DNA of 64,000 nucleotides. Source: Alicyclobacillus herbarius DSM 13609 (GTDB taxonomy: Bacteria > Bacillota > Bacilli > Alicyclobacillales > Alicyclobacillaceae). Of this stretch, positions 24,935 to 34,917 are shown one piece after another (position 1 is the first letter of the stretch; every line of letters starts with the position of its first letter). The stretch spans positions 62,001 to 126,000 of the forward strand of contig NZ_AUMH01000010.1 of NCBI RefSeq assembly GCF_000430585.1. Reading direction: 5' to 3'. The notes beneath the pieces are model-generated. The model had not been told where the DNA came from. It saw only the letters and a program-made list of their open reading frames with translations, and did not search any database. Made by a program: the position numbers and the translations under genes.

Positions 24935-25573
24935 ATGAAAGCGCCAGTCGTTGGCCAATGGCTGCGGCTTCGGGAGGAGCCGGGTAAAGAGCATTCCTTG
25001 TCGAAACTCCTCGACGTCACCGATACATACTGGCTACTGGATGAACCGGTGGCGAGTGCGTCACAGCAACCGCTGCAGCTCGCCGGAAGACCAAACATCT
25101 GGGTTGAGTATCAAGCACGTGATGGTGCCTTATGCAGTTTTTTCGCCGATGTTCTGGGACAGGTCCATCTGCCGCTGCCCGCATGGCAAATTCGTTCCCC
25201 GCGGCGAGAGGAAATCCGCCGCCAACAACGGCGGGAATACGTGCGTGTTCCCGCAGACATTCCGGTCCGATTGGAGTGGCAAGAGGGTGACCGAAAGCGC
25301 CTGGATGACGTGTTCACGCGCGACATCAGCGGAGGCGGCCTGGCACTCCTCGTCCCTCGCGATGTGCGACTTCATCCAGGGATGTCCGTACGAGTTTTCT
25401 TTTCTCTACCTACGAACCAATTTCCCGTTGAGGCAGAGTGTCATGTCCTTCGTGTCACCGATCGCAACGACGTTGGGTACGCCGTGGCATCGATGACCTT
25501 TGTCGGAATGAAGGAGGCCGTTCGCCAGCGCATTATTCAGTATACGTTTGCGCGCCAGCGAGCCTTGCTTTAA
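24935..25573 (+). CDS. PilZ-domain protein (YcgR/YpfA-like)
   Basis: Protein of about 212 residues with an N-terminal YcgR-N-like beta domain and a C-terminal PilZ domain. The c-di-GMP binding motifs are both present: RRQQRREYVRVP (RxxxR) and DISGGGLALL (DxSxxG). In B. subtilis the related YpfA (also called YcgR/DgrA) lies in the same place, after ypeB, and slows motility when bound to c-di-GMP. The start is set at ATG 24935; ATG 24920 and GTG 24926 are alternatives within the same GGGGGTGGGGG run. Confidence 0.85.
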   Translation: MKAPVVGQWLRLREEPGKEHSLSKLLDVTDTYWLLDEPVASASQQPLQLAGRPNIWVEYQARDGALCSFFADVLGQVHLPLPAWQIRSPRREEIRRQQRREYVRVPADIPVRLEWQEGDRKRLDDVFTRDISGGGLALLVPRDVRLHPGMSVRVFFSLPTNQFPVEAECHVLRVTDRNDVGYAVASMTFVGMKEAVRQRIIQYTFARQRALL

Positions 25574-25645
25574 ACCAAAACAAACGGTAGCCGGTTAGCA
25601 TGTCCAGGGGCGGTCAGGCATACCTTAAGTGGTGGAGGGATGCCT

Positions 25646-26140
25646 GTGTCGCAAGACCCAGCCTACCGTCGGTTTCAGGGCGTGATTGAGCGTATCGACC
25701 GGTTTTTGCTGCCGGTGGCCGCCGGCTGTCTAAGCTTCACACTGCTCGTTCAGGGCGTGGAGCGAATCCCGACCGTTCGCGCGCGAATAGATATGGCCGC
25801 TAACCGGTTTCAAGCGGTGCCGAAAGAGGTTATCCCCGCCAGCGCGCAGGTGGAGCAGGCGACCATCAAGGTCTACCTATCTCCCGTCACTGCGGTGGAT
25901 ACACCGATTGAGGTGTTGCGCAATGGGCACTCGGCCGGGTCTTTTCAACGAGCGTCGTTTTCGCTCACCGTGCGGGATGGTGACCAGATCATGTTGTACG
26001 CACCGCTGCTGGAGCATGACCTGACCGTCGAGGTCGATCACGATAATCCTCGGCTCCTCAGCCCCGCGCCGGGTTGGACGGCCGTTCTCGGGCCCCATCA
26101 AAACCGGGTGGATTTACCGAGCACAAAGTTCACGGTCTAG
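25646..26140 (+). CDS. hypothetical membrane-anchored protein (164 aa)
   Basis: One probable membrane helix (RFLLPVAAGCLSFTLLVQGV, about residues 21-40) is followed by a beta-rich outer part (ATIKVYLSPVTAVDTPIEVL, ASFSLTVRDGDQIMLYAPLL). The start is GTG 25646, since GGTGGAGGG touches ATG 25640. No family is recognised. It lies between the PilZ gene and the cmk leader. Confidence 0.6.
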   Translation: MSQDPAYRRFQGVIERIDRFLLPVAAGCLSFTLLVQGVERIPTVRARIDMAANRFQAVPKEVIPASAQVEQATIKVYLSPVTAVDTPIEVLRNGHSAGSFQRASFSLTVRDGDQIMLYAPLLEHDLTVEVDHDNPRLLSPAPGWTAVLGPHQNRVDLPSTKFTV

Positions 26141-26145
26141 CCGCA

Positions 26146-26174
26146 TTGCGACCGTCGATTACCTATGCTACTAT
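26146..26174 (+). promoter_or_regulatory. candidate promoter upstream of cmk
   Basis: TTGCGA (26146-26151), a 17-nt spacer, then TACTAT (26169-26174) with an extended TG at 26166-26167. A dyad (26177-26184 with 26196-26203, 7 of 8 matched) overlaps the predicted start and could be an operator. Confidence 0.5.
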
Positions 26175-26274
26175 ATGGTTACTGGTATAGCGCTACAGTT
26201 ACCCGCTCGCGCTGTCGTGCATCTGAACCATAGGTGTCAAATGGGGCATAGGAATTGGCTCAGTGAGAGCTTAT

Positions 26275-26307
26275 GAAAAGCGGGCGATGGCCTGCTTTTC
26301 TTATTTT
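26275..26307 (+). terminator. intrinsic terminator between promoter and cmk
   Basis: An 11-bp stem (26275-26285 with 26290-26300, one G-U) with loop GATG is followed by TTATTTT. It lies about 95 nt after the predicted start and 70 nt before cmk, so it could work as an attenuator or end a short RNA. Confidence 0.75.
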
Positions 26308-26377
26308 CTAGCCTGGCATCATCCTGTTTGTTGCGAGCGAAGCAAGCAAAGACGGAATCGTAGGGGTTTATTCGCGT

Positions 26378-27055
26378 ATGAGCCGTATTTCCATTGCGAT
26401 TGATGGACCGGCCGGTGCCGGCAAGAGTACGGTCGCGAAAGCGGTCGCCAAGCAACTGGGTATCCTTTATCTCGATACAGGCGCCATGTATCGCGCCGTG
26501 GCGTGGTTGGCTAATCAGCATCACGTCGATGTCGACGACGAACCCGGTTTGGTGCGGTTGTTACACGAGCATCCACTGCGTCTTGAGAAGACGTCATCCG
26601 GCACTTTTACCATCTTCGTGGATGGTCAGGATGTCACACCGTATTTGCGCTCCCCAGAAGTCTCAGAGAAGGTTTCACGGGTGGCCGCAAAGCCGGGCGT
26701 TCGGCGGTTGCTGACTCAATGGCAACAGGAGTTCAGCCGCCACCACGGGGTCGTCATGGACGGCCGCGATATTGGCACAGTCGTTCTTCCAGATGCTGAC
26801 GTCAAAATATTCTTAACGGCCAGTCTCGAGGAACGTGTTCGCAGACGAAGCCGGGAATTGGCCGAACAGGGATTTGCGGTCTCTGAAGCGGAATTGGCGA
26901 GATCCATCGAAGAACGGGACCGTCAGGACAGTTCGCGCGCAGTGGCTCCGTTGATGGCCGCCAAAGATGCGCGGTATGTCGATTCGACGGGGCGTTCGGT
27001 GGAAGAGGTTGTCTCGGAAATCCTCTCCATTGTGGAGCAGGTCGTGCATGAGTAG
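26378..27055 (+). CDS. cmk: cytidylate kinase
   Basis: CMP/dCMP kinase of 225 residues. The P-loop GPAGAGKST is at residues 10-18; LYLDTGAMYRAV, VVMDGRDIGTVV and ERDRQDSSRAVAPL are family hallmarks. It converts CMP to CDP in pyrimidine salvage and lipid precursor supply. ATG 26378 is 10 nt after a GGGG run. Its end overlaps plsC by 8 nt; cmk-plsC-rpsA is the standard Bacillus order. Confidence 0.95.
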   Translation: MSRISIAIDGPAGAGKSTVAKAVAKQLGILYLDTGAMYRAVAWLANQHHVDVDDEPGLVRLLHEHPLRLEKTSSGTFTIFVDGQDVTPYLRSPEVSEKVSRVAAKPGVRRLLTQWQQEFSRHHGVVMDGRDIGTVVLPDADVKIFLTASLEERVRRRSRELAEQGFAVSEAELARSIEERDRQDSSRAVAPLMAAKDARYVDSTGRSVEEVVSEILSIVEQVVHE

Positions 27056-27647
27056 GCGGACTGACCCAAGTCAGACTTTTCTCTTTCGCATCGCACGCTT
27101 CATCGTGACCCGTTTTTTTCAGGTTGTCTATCGGTTTCGCGTTGTGGGAGCGGAGAACATTCCGGCTGTGGGGCCAGTGATTCTCGCCTCCAACCATATC
27201 AGTAATCTCGATCCGCCCCTGATTGGGATTTGTACATTGCGATACGTTCAGTTTATGGCCAAGGCGGAGTTGTTCAAAGTTCGGCCAATTGGGGCTTTTT
27301 TACGATGGTTGGGGGGGTTCCCTGTCCGTCGGGGACTGCGCGATACGGCTGCCATTAAGTATGCCATATCGGTCCCCAAACAGGGCGGTTGCCTGGTGAT
27401 TTTTCCGGAAGGTCACCGCTCGCGGGACGGACGCTTAGGAAAGGGGCTGACCGGGGTCGCATTCATTGCCCGGCGCGCTGAGTGCCCCATTGTACCTGTG
27501 GCCATCATTGGTCCGTATCAGTTTCGCCGACCGTTGACCGTTCGTTTCGGCAAACCGATTCAGCCGCAATCCGATGAGAGCAATGAGTCCTTGTTGGCAA
27601 AGCTGATGGACAACATTCAAGCCCTGCTGAACGAGGGACATGCTTGA
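27048..27647 (+). CDS. plsC: 1-acyl-sn-glycerol-3-phosphate acyltransferase
   Basis: Membrane-associated acyltransferase of 199 residues making phosphatidic acid. The NHxxxxD box is ASNHISNLD (His50, Asp55), and the second motif is FPEGHRSRDGRLGKG. The ATG lies inside the end of cmk, so translation is coupled. Confidence 0.93.
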   Translation: MSRRTDPSQTFLFRIARFIVTRFFQVVYRFRVVGAENIPAVGPVILASNHISNLDPPLIGICTLRYVQFMAKAELFKVRPIGAFLRWLGGFPVRRGLRDTAAIKYAISVPKQGGCLVIFPEGHRSRDGRLGKGLTGVAFIARRAECPIVPVAIIGPYQFRRPLTVRFGKPIQPQSDESNESLLAKLMDNIQALLNEGHA

Positions 27648-27802
27648 GGTTTTATGTAGATATGTCGCTGATGGCATTGGCCGGCCGGGGAAGCCGCATA
27701 CTATGGAACAACTATCGGTCGCGTATGGCTCGGTTTCCAGCGCCCGTGTTGGAAATCGGGAGTACTATACAAAGTTTTGTGGTGACATGAGGAGGGCTTT
27801 GG

Positions 27803-28963
27803 ATGTCTGAGGAGCTACAAGAAATGTTGAACACCGCAGCACTGCAGCCGGGGGACGTCGTCAGCGGTACCGTCACGGCCATTGACGACAAAAAGGTATC
27901 CGTGGATATCGGATATAAATTTGAAGGTATCGTCCCCATTCGTGAACTCTCCGCATTGCGCATCGATCACCCTAGCGAGGTCGTCGCGGTGGGAGACACT
28001 GTGCGAACCAAGGTTCTCAAAATCGATGAGGACTCGGAAGTGGTCGTGCTGTCGAAGCGGGAAGCCGACGCTGTCGACGCTTGGGAAGATTTACTGCGCA
28101 AATACGAGAACAATGAGGCGTTCGACGTCGTCGTCAAGGACGTGGTCAAGGGTGGACTGGTGGCAGACGTAGGGGTACGTGCATTCATTCCGGCTTCATT
28201 GGTAGATCGTCATTTTGTCGAGGACCTGAACGAATTCAAGGATAAGACCATTCGCGTTCGCGTCATTGAGATTGACCCTGAAAACAATAAGTTGGTACTT
28301 TCCCGCAAGGCGGTTCTGGACGACGAGCATCAGGCACAGATGCAAAACATCATGCGGTCTCTTAAAGAGGGCGCCGTGGTGGAAGGCACCGTGCAACGCC
28401 TGACCAATTTCGGTGTCTTTGTCGATGTTGGCGGCGTCGATGGGCTGGTCCACATCTCGGAGCTGGCTTGGCACCATGTTGATGACCCGGCCGAGATCGT
28501 TAAGAAAGGGGACAAGGTCCAGGTCAAGATCCTGCGTGTCGATCCGGAAGCTGGACGTATCTCCCTGTCCATGAAAGAGGCCGAACCAAGTCCGTGGGAG
28601 CGCTATGTGGATGAATTTCACGAGGGCGACGTCGTCACCGGGACGGTAAAGCGTGTCGTCGACTTTGGGGCGTTCGTCGAGCTGCGTCCCGGCCTGGAAG
28701 GCCTCGTTCACGTCTCGCAAATTTCCCGCCAACACGTTGCTCATCCGGCGGATGTCTTGAGCCCGGGCCAGGAAGTCCGTGTCAAAATCCTCTCGTTCGA
28801 TCCGGATCGGCAACGGATTTCCCTCTCCATCAAGGAGGCCGGTGACGATCCGTTGGCAGGCATGACTCGCCAGCCGGACAGGTCGTATGACCGCCAGAAC
28901 GACACCCATTCCGGTACCGGCGCGACTTTGGGCGATTTGTTCGGTGACCTTTTCAAGCGCTGA
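27803..28963 (+). CDS. rpsA: S1 RNA-binding domain protein (RpsA/YpfD)
   Basis: Protein of 386 residues with four S1 domains (starting about residues 15, 100, 185 and 270). The third and fourth are the most typical (VEGTVQRLTNFGVFVDVGG, VTGTVKRVVDFGAFVELRPG). Gram-positive relatives are usually called 30S ribosomal protein S1 homologues, but their ribosomal role is weaker than in E. coli. GAGGAGGG precedes ATG 27803. A terminator follows. Confidence 0.92.
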   Translation: MSEELQEMLNTAALQPGDVVSGTVTAIDDKKVSVDIGYKFEGIVPIRELSALRIDHPSEVVAVGDTVRTKVLKIDEDSEVVVLSKREADAVDAWEDLLRKYENNEAFDVVVKDVVKGGLVADVGVRAFIPASLVDRHFVEDLNEFKDKTIRVRVIEIDPENNKLVLSRKAVLDDEHQAQMQNIMRSLKEGAVVEGTVQRLTNFGVFVDVGGVDGLVHISELAWHHVDDPAEIVKKGDKVQVKILRVDPEAGRISLSMKEAEPSPWERYVDEFHEGDVVTGTVKRVVDFGAFVELRPGLEGLVHVSQISRQHVAHPADVLSPGQEVRVKILSFDPDRQRISLSIKEAGDDPLAGMTRQPDRSYDRQNDTHSGTGATLGDLFGDLFKR

Positions 28964-29032
28964 TTCGTTGCATAAACCCAACGGGCGCCGGAGAGCATCC
29001 CCCCGGATGACCGGTCGTCCGGAATTCGTCTC

Positions 29033-29063
29033 GACGCACAATGGGAACGTTGTGCGTCTTTTT
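29033..29063 (+). terminator. intrinsic terminator after rpsA
   Basis: A 9-bp perfect stem (29033-29041 with 29050-29058) with an 8-nt loop is followed by TTTTT. Confidence 0.88.
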
Positions 29064-29128
29064 GCGTTTTGGGGAAATAATACCGAATGATGGTAAAGGG
29101 GCACCTCTTGACGGAGGGGGGAGGGCGG

Positions 29129-29752
29129 TTGAACGGTTTGTATCTCCTGCTTGTCGTCAACGCGTTGGCCTTTGCTTTTGCGAGCGTCCGTCAGGCGTTC
29201 GCCGTTCCTCGCCATCCTGATTCGAGCCGCGCGCTTGTCCGCGGCCACACCCTCAATTTGCTGGCTGTTTTTGTCCAGACGCTTACGCCCCCTGGACCAT
29301 GGCTCTTGGCAGTCCCATCTGTGTTGTGGGTGCGCTCGGTGATACGAATCTTTCGCAGCAGTGACAAACCCATGTGGTCTCTATTGTGGGCCTCCCTAGC
29401 TTTGGGGGGCGTCTGTCGTTTCATCTTGTACCAGGTGTACCCGTTCGCGTCCTGGCACGGCGTGCCGGTCGCAGTGCTGCTCGGTGCGGCGGCTGCACTC
29501 GTGTGGTTGAGGGTTGCGGGGAGTCTGGAGGAGAGAGTGGTGGGCGCCGGTCTAGCCGCGTTCTTAGAACAACCGGATAGGCCCACATGGGTGGATTTGG
29601 GACCGTGGTTTCCCGTTCTCGGGGAATTGTGGACGAGCTTGCTGGTCTTTCTGGTTTGCGAATCGGTCGAATACGTTTCGACGGGGAAGGTCAGCGTTGG
29701 GCGGGCTCGTGTGGCTCGGCGTATTGACCAAATTGGTCCAAATCGAGCATAA
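29129..29752 (+). CDS. YphA-like membrane protein
   Basis: Polytopic membrane protein of 207 residues with about five to six hydrophobic segments (GLYLLLVVNALAFAFA, HTLNLLAVFVQTL, and others). The start is TTG 29129 after GGAGGGGGGAGGG; ATG 29087 lies before this site and has no good one of its own. In B. subtilis yphA fills the same slot between ypfD and der, so the match is by position and membrane character, not by a sequence motif. Confidence 0.6.
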   Translation: MNGLYLLLVVNALAFAFASVRQAFAVPRHPDSSRALVRGHTLNLLAVFVQTLTPPGPWLLAVPSVLWVRSVIRIFRSSDKPMWSLLWASLALGGVCRFILYQVYPFASWHGVPVAVLLGAAAALVWLRVAGSLEERVVGAGLAAFLEQPDRPTWVDLGPWFPVLGELWTSLLVFLVCESVEYVSTGKVSVGRARVARRIDQIGPNRA

Positions 29753-29788
29753 TGGTGTAATGACATCTTATCCGTCAGGAGTGGTAAA

Positions 29789-31186
29789 ATGCCTCGGATT
29801 GCGAGGGTTCGGCCGAATTCTCTGGCCGAGGAGCTGGAATTGGCTCCTGGAGACGAAATTCTGACGATTAATGGACAACCCATTAAAGATATCATCGACC
29901 TCTCCTATGCGCTGGCGACGGAAGAAATGGAACTTGAGGTCAAACGGGCCAACGGCGAGACGTGGATCATTGAAGTCGAAAAGGACTACGATGAAGGATT
30001 GGGTGTCGATTGGGAACATCCGACGGTGGATCGCGTTCGACTCTGTCACAACAAGTGCGTTTTTTGTTTTGTGGACCAAATTCCGAAAAACATGCGCGAA
30101 ACCTTGAATGTTCGCGACGATGACTACCGTTTGTCCTTCCTCCATGGGAATTTTGTCACCTTGACGAACGTCAAGGATGAGGAGTTACAGCGGATTGTCG
30201 ACATGAAGATGTCGCCGTTGAACATCTCCGTGCACACGACGAACCCGGAATTGCGCGTGCGCATGTTGGCGAACAAACGTTCAGGTGAAATTCTCCGCCA
30301 GATTGCGTTCTTGGCGGAACACGGGATTGAGATGAACACGCAGGTTGTCCTATGCCCCGAGTGGAACGATGGGCCTGAGCTGGATCGCACGATTCGCGAC
30401 CTATACCCGTTTTTCCCGGCGGTGCGCACCCTGTCCGTGGTGCCCGTGGGGTTAACCAAACACCGGCGGGGTCTGCACAAGCTCCGCCCTTGTACCCCGG
30501 AGGAAGCCAGGCAGGTGATTGCTCAGGTTCGGGCTTGGCAGGATGAACTGCGGCCCAAGCTGCGTGCTTCGTTCGTCCACGCGGCCGATGAATTTTATGT
30601 CCTCGCGGATATGGACGTGCCTCCGTCGGAGTACTACGATGAATTCGGGCAAACGGAAAACGGCGTCGGCGTGATTCGGACCTTTCTGGATGAGCTGGAA
30701 GAGGCGTGGCCATACGTTCCCAAACGTGTCAATGGGGATTCCCGCAAGGTGGCCGTCGTCACCGCTGTATCGGCCGCCAAAACCATTCGCAATTCATTGG
30801 CGCGCCTAGACGGGATTGCGGGACTTACAACCGAGGTGTTTCCGGTGGTCAACGACTTCTACGGACATCACGTGACGGTCACGGGCCTGCTTACCGGGCA
30901 GGATATCGCGCAGCAGTTGTCCGGTCGAATTGAAGCGTTTGACACTGTGCTGTTGCCGGACATCATGCTGAAAGACGAAGAAGATGTATTTTTGGATGAC
31001 TGGACGGTGGAACGGTTATCGATGGAGCTCGGGAAACCGGTGACCGTGGTGCCGGCTACGGGGCGCGGCCTTTTGTTTGGCGTACTGGGCTACACGCAGG
31101 CGTTGCCGCCGCGCCGACGGTACGAAGCGACGCTACGCAACATGGATGAGGGATTGGGTGCGCAGGATTTGCGCGCGTCTTCGTGA
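29789..31186 (+). CDS. DUF512 radical-SAM/PDZ protein
   Basis: Protein of 465 residues. It opens with a PDZ-like domain (ARVRPNSLAEELELAPGDEI), then a radical-SAM-type cluster motif CHNKCVFCFVDQIPKNMR (C-x3-C-x2-C), NVRDDDYRLSFLHGNFVTLT, and a C-terminal DUF512 domain ending with GRGLLFGVLGYTQ. Proteins of this family occur next to der in many Firmicutes and Cyanobacteria. The reaction is unknown. ATG 29789 follows CAGGAGTGG. Confidence 0.9.
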   Translation: MPRIARVRPNSLAEELELAPGDEILTINGQPIKDIIDLSYALATEEMELEVKRANGETWIIEVEKDYDEGLGVDWEHPTVDRVRLCHNKCVFCFVDQIPKNMRETLNVRDDDYRLSFLHGNFVTLTNVKDEELQRIVDMKMSPLNISVHTTNPELRVRMLANKRSGEILRQIAFLAEHGIEMNTQVVLCPEWNDGPELDRTIRDLYPFFPAVRTLSVVPVGLTKHRRGLHKLRPCTPEEARQVIAQVRAWQDELRPKLRASFVHAADEFYVLADMDVPPSEYYDEFGQTENGVGVIRTFLDELEEAWPYVPKRVNGDSRKVAVVTAVSAAKTIRNSLARLDGIAGLTTEVFPVVNDFYGHHVTVTGLLTGQDIAQQLSGRIEAFDTVLLPDIMLKDEEDVFLDDWTVERLSMELGKPVTVVPATGRGLLFGVLGYTQALPPRRRYEATLRNMDEGLGAQDLRASS

Positions 31187-31227
31187 TATTCGTGATATAG
31201 GATGAAACGGAAAAGGAGTTTTTCGGC

Positions 31228-32541
31228 ATGGCTCTACCAGTCGTCGCCATCGTAGGACGAGCAAACGTCGGGAAATCGACGCTGTTCAACCGCCTTCTCG
31301 GGGAACGGATTGCCATCGTCGAGGACAAGCCGGGCGTCACGAGAGACCGCCTGTACGGGCGCATGGAATGGAACGGAATCCCCTTTGCCTTAATTGACAC
31401 GGGTGGCATTGAGCTGCACGAGGCAGATGAGTTTGTCAACTTGATTCGGGTGCAGGCCGAGCTGGCCATTGACGAGGCAGACGTGATTATCTTTGTCGTC
31501 GATGGCCGAAGCGGCGTGACGTATGCGGATATCGACGTGGCCAAACTGCTTCGTAAATCAGCCAAACCCGTGATTCTGGCTGTGAATAAATTGGACCATC
31601 CCACGCATCATGCGGGTGCTTATGACTTTTATGAACTCGGCTTTGGCGATCCGTTCCCGATATCGGCGGAACACGGCAGTGGTACGGGGGATCTCCTGGA
31701 CGCGGTCCTCAAACACCTGCCGCATACCGAGGACGAAGAGGACGACGAAGACGCCATTCGCATCGCCTTCATTGGTCGACCGAACGTAGGCAAATCGTCG
31801 CTGGTGAATGCGCTTTGCGGAGAGGAACGGACCATGGTCAGCGATGTGGCGGGGACGACCCGAGATGCGGTCGATACGCGCATCGAAGTGGACGGAACGC
31901 CCTATATCCTTGTCGATACGGCGGGCATTCGACGCCGCGGCAAGGTGTACGAAAACATCGAGAAGTACAGTGTCCTACGCGCGCTGCGGGCGATTGAGCG
32001 AACAGATGTAGCTTTTGTCGTCTTGGACGGAAAACAAGGCATTGCTGAACAGGATAAACGGATTGCCGGATACGCATTGGACGCAGGGTGTGCCATCGGA
32101 TTTATTGTCAACAAGTGGGATATCGTCGACAAAGATGACAAGACGGCTCAGCGGTTTACGGAGAAGATTCGCGAATCCTTCCCATTCATGAAGTGGGCGC
32201 CAGTGTTGTTTGTCTCGGCGCGTACCATGCAGCGGACGCAAAAAATCTTGCCGCTGGCCAGCGAGATTGCGGACATGCACGCGATGCGGATTGCTACGTC
32301 AACGCTCAACAGCGTCATTCAGGATGCGGTGGCGGCGGTCCCGCCACCCACGGACAAGGGGCGAAAGTTGAAGATCCTTTATGCCACCCAGGTTTCCGTC
32401 AAACCGCCCACGTTTGTCATCTTCGTAAACAACGCCGAAATTATGCACTTTTCGTACGAGCGTTATTTGGAGAATCGCCTGCGCGAAGCGTTCGGTTTTG
32501 AAGGAACGCCCATTCGCCTGCGTGTTCGCGAACGCGATTAA
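31228..32541 (+). CDS. der: ribosome biogenesis GTPase Der
   Basis: Double GTPase of 437 residues (EngA/YphC). First G1 box is [12 protein letters not shown] (Ala where Pro is usual), with DTGGIE and NKLD; the second is [12 protein letters not shown] with DTAGIRRRG and NKWD. A C-terminal KH-like domain follows ([20 protein letters not shown]). It is essential for 50S subunit assembly. AAAAGGAG precedes ATG 31228. Confidence 0.96.
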   Translation: MALPVVAIVGRANVGKSTLFNRLLGERIAIVEDKPGVTRDRLYGRMEWNGIPFALIDTGGIELHEADEFVNLIRVQAELAIDEADVIIFVVDGRSGVTYADIDVAKLLRKSAKPVILAVNKLDHPTHHAGAYDFYELGFGDPFPISAEHGSGTGDLLDAVLKHLPHTEDEEDDEDAIRIAFIGRPNVGKSSLVNALCGEERTMVSDVAGTTRDAVDTRIEVDGTPYILVDTAGIRRRGKVYENIEKYSVLRALRAIERTDVAFVVLDGKQGIAEQDKRIAGYALDAGCAIGFIVNKWDIVDKDDKTAQRFTEKIRESFPFMKWAPVLFVSARTMQRTQKILPLASEIADMHAMRIATSTLNSVIQDAVAAVPPPTDKGRKLKILYATQVSVKPPTFVIFVNNAEIMHFSYERYLENRLREAFGFEGTPIRLRVRERD

Positions 32542-32679
32542 TGCGTGTCCAGATAGCCTTTTAAAGCATAAAGCAAGATGTGATATGCTAGTTGGGGTCA
32601 CGGCTTGTGATAAGGCCGCGCCGGGGAAGCGGTCTTGGTGCCCGACGGTATCGCCGGGGAACGGGGGAGGAATTGTTTC

Positions 32680-33273
32680 GTGCTGGTAGTGAGCATGTTT
32701 TTGGCGTACCTCATAGGCTCCATTTCGACGAGTACGCTGATAGCCCGCTGGTTAGCCCGAATCGATATACGCCAGCACGGAAGCGGAAATGCCGGTGCGA
32801 CCAACACATTGCGAGTGCTCGGCCTGAAGTGGGGAATCGTTGTCCTTGTTTTGGATGTTCTCAAAGGCGTTGTCGCCGTTTTGCTTGCGCATGCACTGGG
32901 AAACGGAAACCCTTGGGTCTTGTACCTATCGGCGCTCGCTGTCATTGTCGGCCATAACTGGCCCGTGTTTTTCGGGTTTCGGGGCGGAAAAGGAGTGGCC
33001 ACCACCATTGGAGCGTATCTACTCTTGCTACCGTTGCCCACTATCTGTGCTGGCATCTTGGCCGTCTTGCTAATCAGCGTAACCCGGTTCGTGTCTTTGG
33101 GGGCACTTGCTTTTGTCACCTTGGCCCCGGTGTTTATCCTGCTCATCCACCCACACGTCGGAACGTTTCTTTTTTCCTGCGCGGCCGCTGTTTTGTCATT
33201 TTATCGACACCGAGCGAACATCGGGCGACTAGTCCGGCGCGAGGAACACAAGATATTCGGCAAGTACGATTGA
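32680..33273 (+). CDS. plsY: acyl-phosphate:glycerol-3-phosphate acyltransferase
   Basis: Membrane enzyme of 197 residues with about five helices. The PlsY motifs GSGNAGATNTLRVLG, VIVGHNWPVFFGFRGGKGVA and the C-terminal HRANIGRLVRREEHK are present. It makes 1-acylglycerol 3-phosphate, the first phospholipid step. GTG 32680 follows GGGGGAGG at 9 nt; the upstream frame is not conserved. It feeds PlsC and shares context with gpsA. Confidence 0.93.
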   Translation: MLVVSMFLAYLIGSISTSTLIARWLARIDIRQHGSGNAGATNTLRVLGLKWGIVVLVLDVLKGVVAVLLAHALGNGNPWVLYLSALAVIVGHNWPVFFGFRGGKGVATTIGAYLLLLPLPTICAGILAVLLISVTRFVSLGALAFVTLAPVFILLIHPHVGTFLFSCAAAVLSFYRHRANIGRLVRREEHKIFGKYD

Positions 33274-33335
33274 GAATGGGGCAATAGTGACCAAGCCATA
33301 CATCGCCCGAAGGCCCAGGGAGGTAGGGATTACTC

Positions 33336-34373
33336 ATGCGGATTGCAGTTCTTGGGGCGGGCAGTTGGGGAACGGCACTCGCGGCGGTACTGGTTCGCAA
33401 CGGCCATGAAACGCAAATCTGGGCACGGCGTTCAGAAACCGTGCATGAGATCAATGAAGTGCATCGGAATAGGCGGTATCTGGGGGACCACCCGCTGCCC
33501 GAAGGGCTTGTGGCTACGGACAGCTTGGCACAAGCCCTGGAGGGAGCTGAGCTGGTTTTGTACACGGTCCCCTCGGCCGCGATGTCTCAGCTTGCGAAAA
33601 TGACCAGCCAACTGCTGCCACCAGGCAGCACCTTGGCACATGCCGTCAAAGGGTTCGATCCGTCCACCAAACAGCGCATGAGTACCTTACTGCACGCGAT
33701 GACCGGTCGGCCACTCCACCAGATTTGCGCGATTACCGGGCCCAGTCACGCGGAAGAGGTGATTGCGTCGATGCCGACCACCATCGTCGCGGCTTCCACG
33801 TGTCGGTCAACAGCCGAACGGGTTCAAGACGTGCTCATGAATCCGAGTCTGCGGGTCTATACCAATCCAGACATCATTGGCGCGGAAATCGGCGGATCGC
33901 TCAAGAACATCATTGCCCTTGCGGTTGGAGTGGCCGAGGGGCTTGGGTTTGGAGATAACGCCCGGGCTGCCCTGATGACACGCGGGATCGCAGAAATCAC
34001 ACGCTTGGGTGTGCGGCTTGGAGCCGCAGCGATGACGTTTGCTGGCTTGTCCGGAATTGGCGATCTAATTGTGACCTGTACCAGCCAGCATAGTCGAAAT
34101 TTCCGTACCGGACAGATGTTGGGGCGGGGCATGAGTCTCGCCGAGGCGCTTGCGAAGGTTGGCATGGCGGTTGAAGGGATTCAGACCACCCGCGTGGCGG
34201 TGGAATTATCCCGTGAGCATCAGGTAGAGATGCCCATTACCACGGCCCTTTACGAGGTCCTTTTCACCGGCAAGAGACCTGCCGATGCGGTGGAAGAATT
34301 GATGGGCCGGGCGAAGAGCCACGAGATTGAAGAGGTGGCGATTTCAGGAGCGATTCCGCAGTGGCTCGCGTAG
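33336..34373 (+). CDS. gpsA: glycerol-3-phosphate dehydrogenase [NAD(P)+]
   Basis: Cytoplasmic enzyme of 345 residues that makes sn-glycerol 3-phosphate for PlsY. The N-terminal Rossmann motif is [43 protein letters not shown] (with catalytic Lys) and [19 protein letters not shown] are diagnostic. An AGGGAGGTAGGG run precedes the ATG. Confidence 0.95.
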   Translation: MRIAVLGAGSWGTALAAVLVRNGHETQIWARRSETVHEINEVHRNRRYLGDHPLPEGLVATDSLAQALEGAELVLYTVPSAAMSQLAKMTSQLLPPGSTLAHAVKGFDPSTKQRMSTLLHAMTGRPLHQICAITGPSHAEEVIASMPTTIVAASTCRSTAERVQDVLMNPSLRVYTNPDIIGAEIGGSLKNIIALAVGVAEGLGFGDNARAALMTRGIAEITRLGVRLGAAAMTFAGLSGIGDLIVTCTSQHSRNFRTGQMLGRGMSLAEALAKVGMAVEGIQTTRVAVELSREHQVEMPITTALYEVLFTGKRPADAVEELMGRAKSHEIEEVAISGAIPQWLA

Positions 34374-34489
34374 CAAGATGTGTAAAAAGGATGGTGTGTC
34401 CAAGGGAAGATTCTGATACACTGGACATGCATCCAAATTCCATTTGCATTCCGTTCGAGGTCGAAGACGAAGCGCCAGGAGGTCGTGGT

Positions 34490-34873
34490 ATGAGCCATAT
34501 CCCCGCAGATCTCAAGTATTCCAAGGAACACGAATGGGTTCGTGTCGAAGGTGGCCGTGCATACGTTGGCATTACGCACTTCGCTCAGGATGAGTTAGGG
34601 GACATTGTATTCGTCGAGCTCCCCGATGTGGGAACCGAAGTTCGGGCGAACGAAACCTTTGGGACGGTCGAGTCCGTGAAGACGGTTTCCGACTTGTTCG
34701 CACCCGTTTCTGGAACCGTCGTGGAAGTGAACGAAAAGTTAGCCGATAGTCCGGAACTGATGAACAGCAGCCCCTATGATGAAGGGTGGATGATTGTCAT
34801 CGAAATGAGCGATACCACCGAGTTGGACGCTCTCTTGGACGCGGACGGCTACGAGTCGTTCATCTCGCAATGA
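34490..34873 (+). CDS. gcvH: glycine cleavage system H protein
   Basis: Lipoyl carrier protein of 127 residues. Lys64 in [15 protein letters not shown] is the lipoylation site. It carries aminomethyl groups in the glycine cleavage system and, in Bacillus, also relays lipoyl groups. ATG 34490 follows CAGGAGGT at 7 nt; the frame extending upstream is unlikely to be used. No other gcv gene is adjacent, so it is a stand-alone copy in the gpsA-spoIVA interval. Confidence 0.93.
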   Translation: MSHIPADLKYSKEHEWVRVEGGRAYVGITHFAQDELGDIVFVELPDVGTEVRANETFGTVESVKTVSDLFAPVSGTVVEVNEKLADSPELMNSSPYDEGWMIVIEMSDTTELDALLDADGYESFISQ

Positions 34874-34917
34874 CATGTGCCTCTTGATGTGACCTCCCAG
34901 TGCTAAATCCGGATGTG

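Noticed and set aside
28196-29248. 350-codon minus-strand frame opposite rpsA
   Set aside because: It is antisense to the S1-domain gene and spans the rpsA terminator; its composition is that of a shadow frame.
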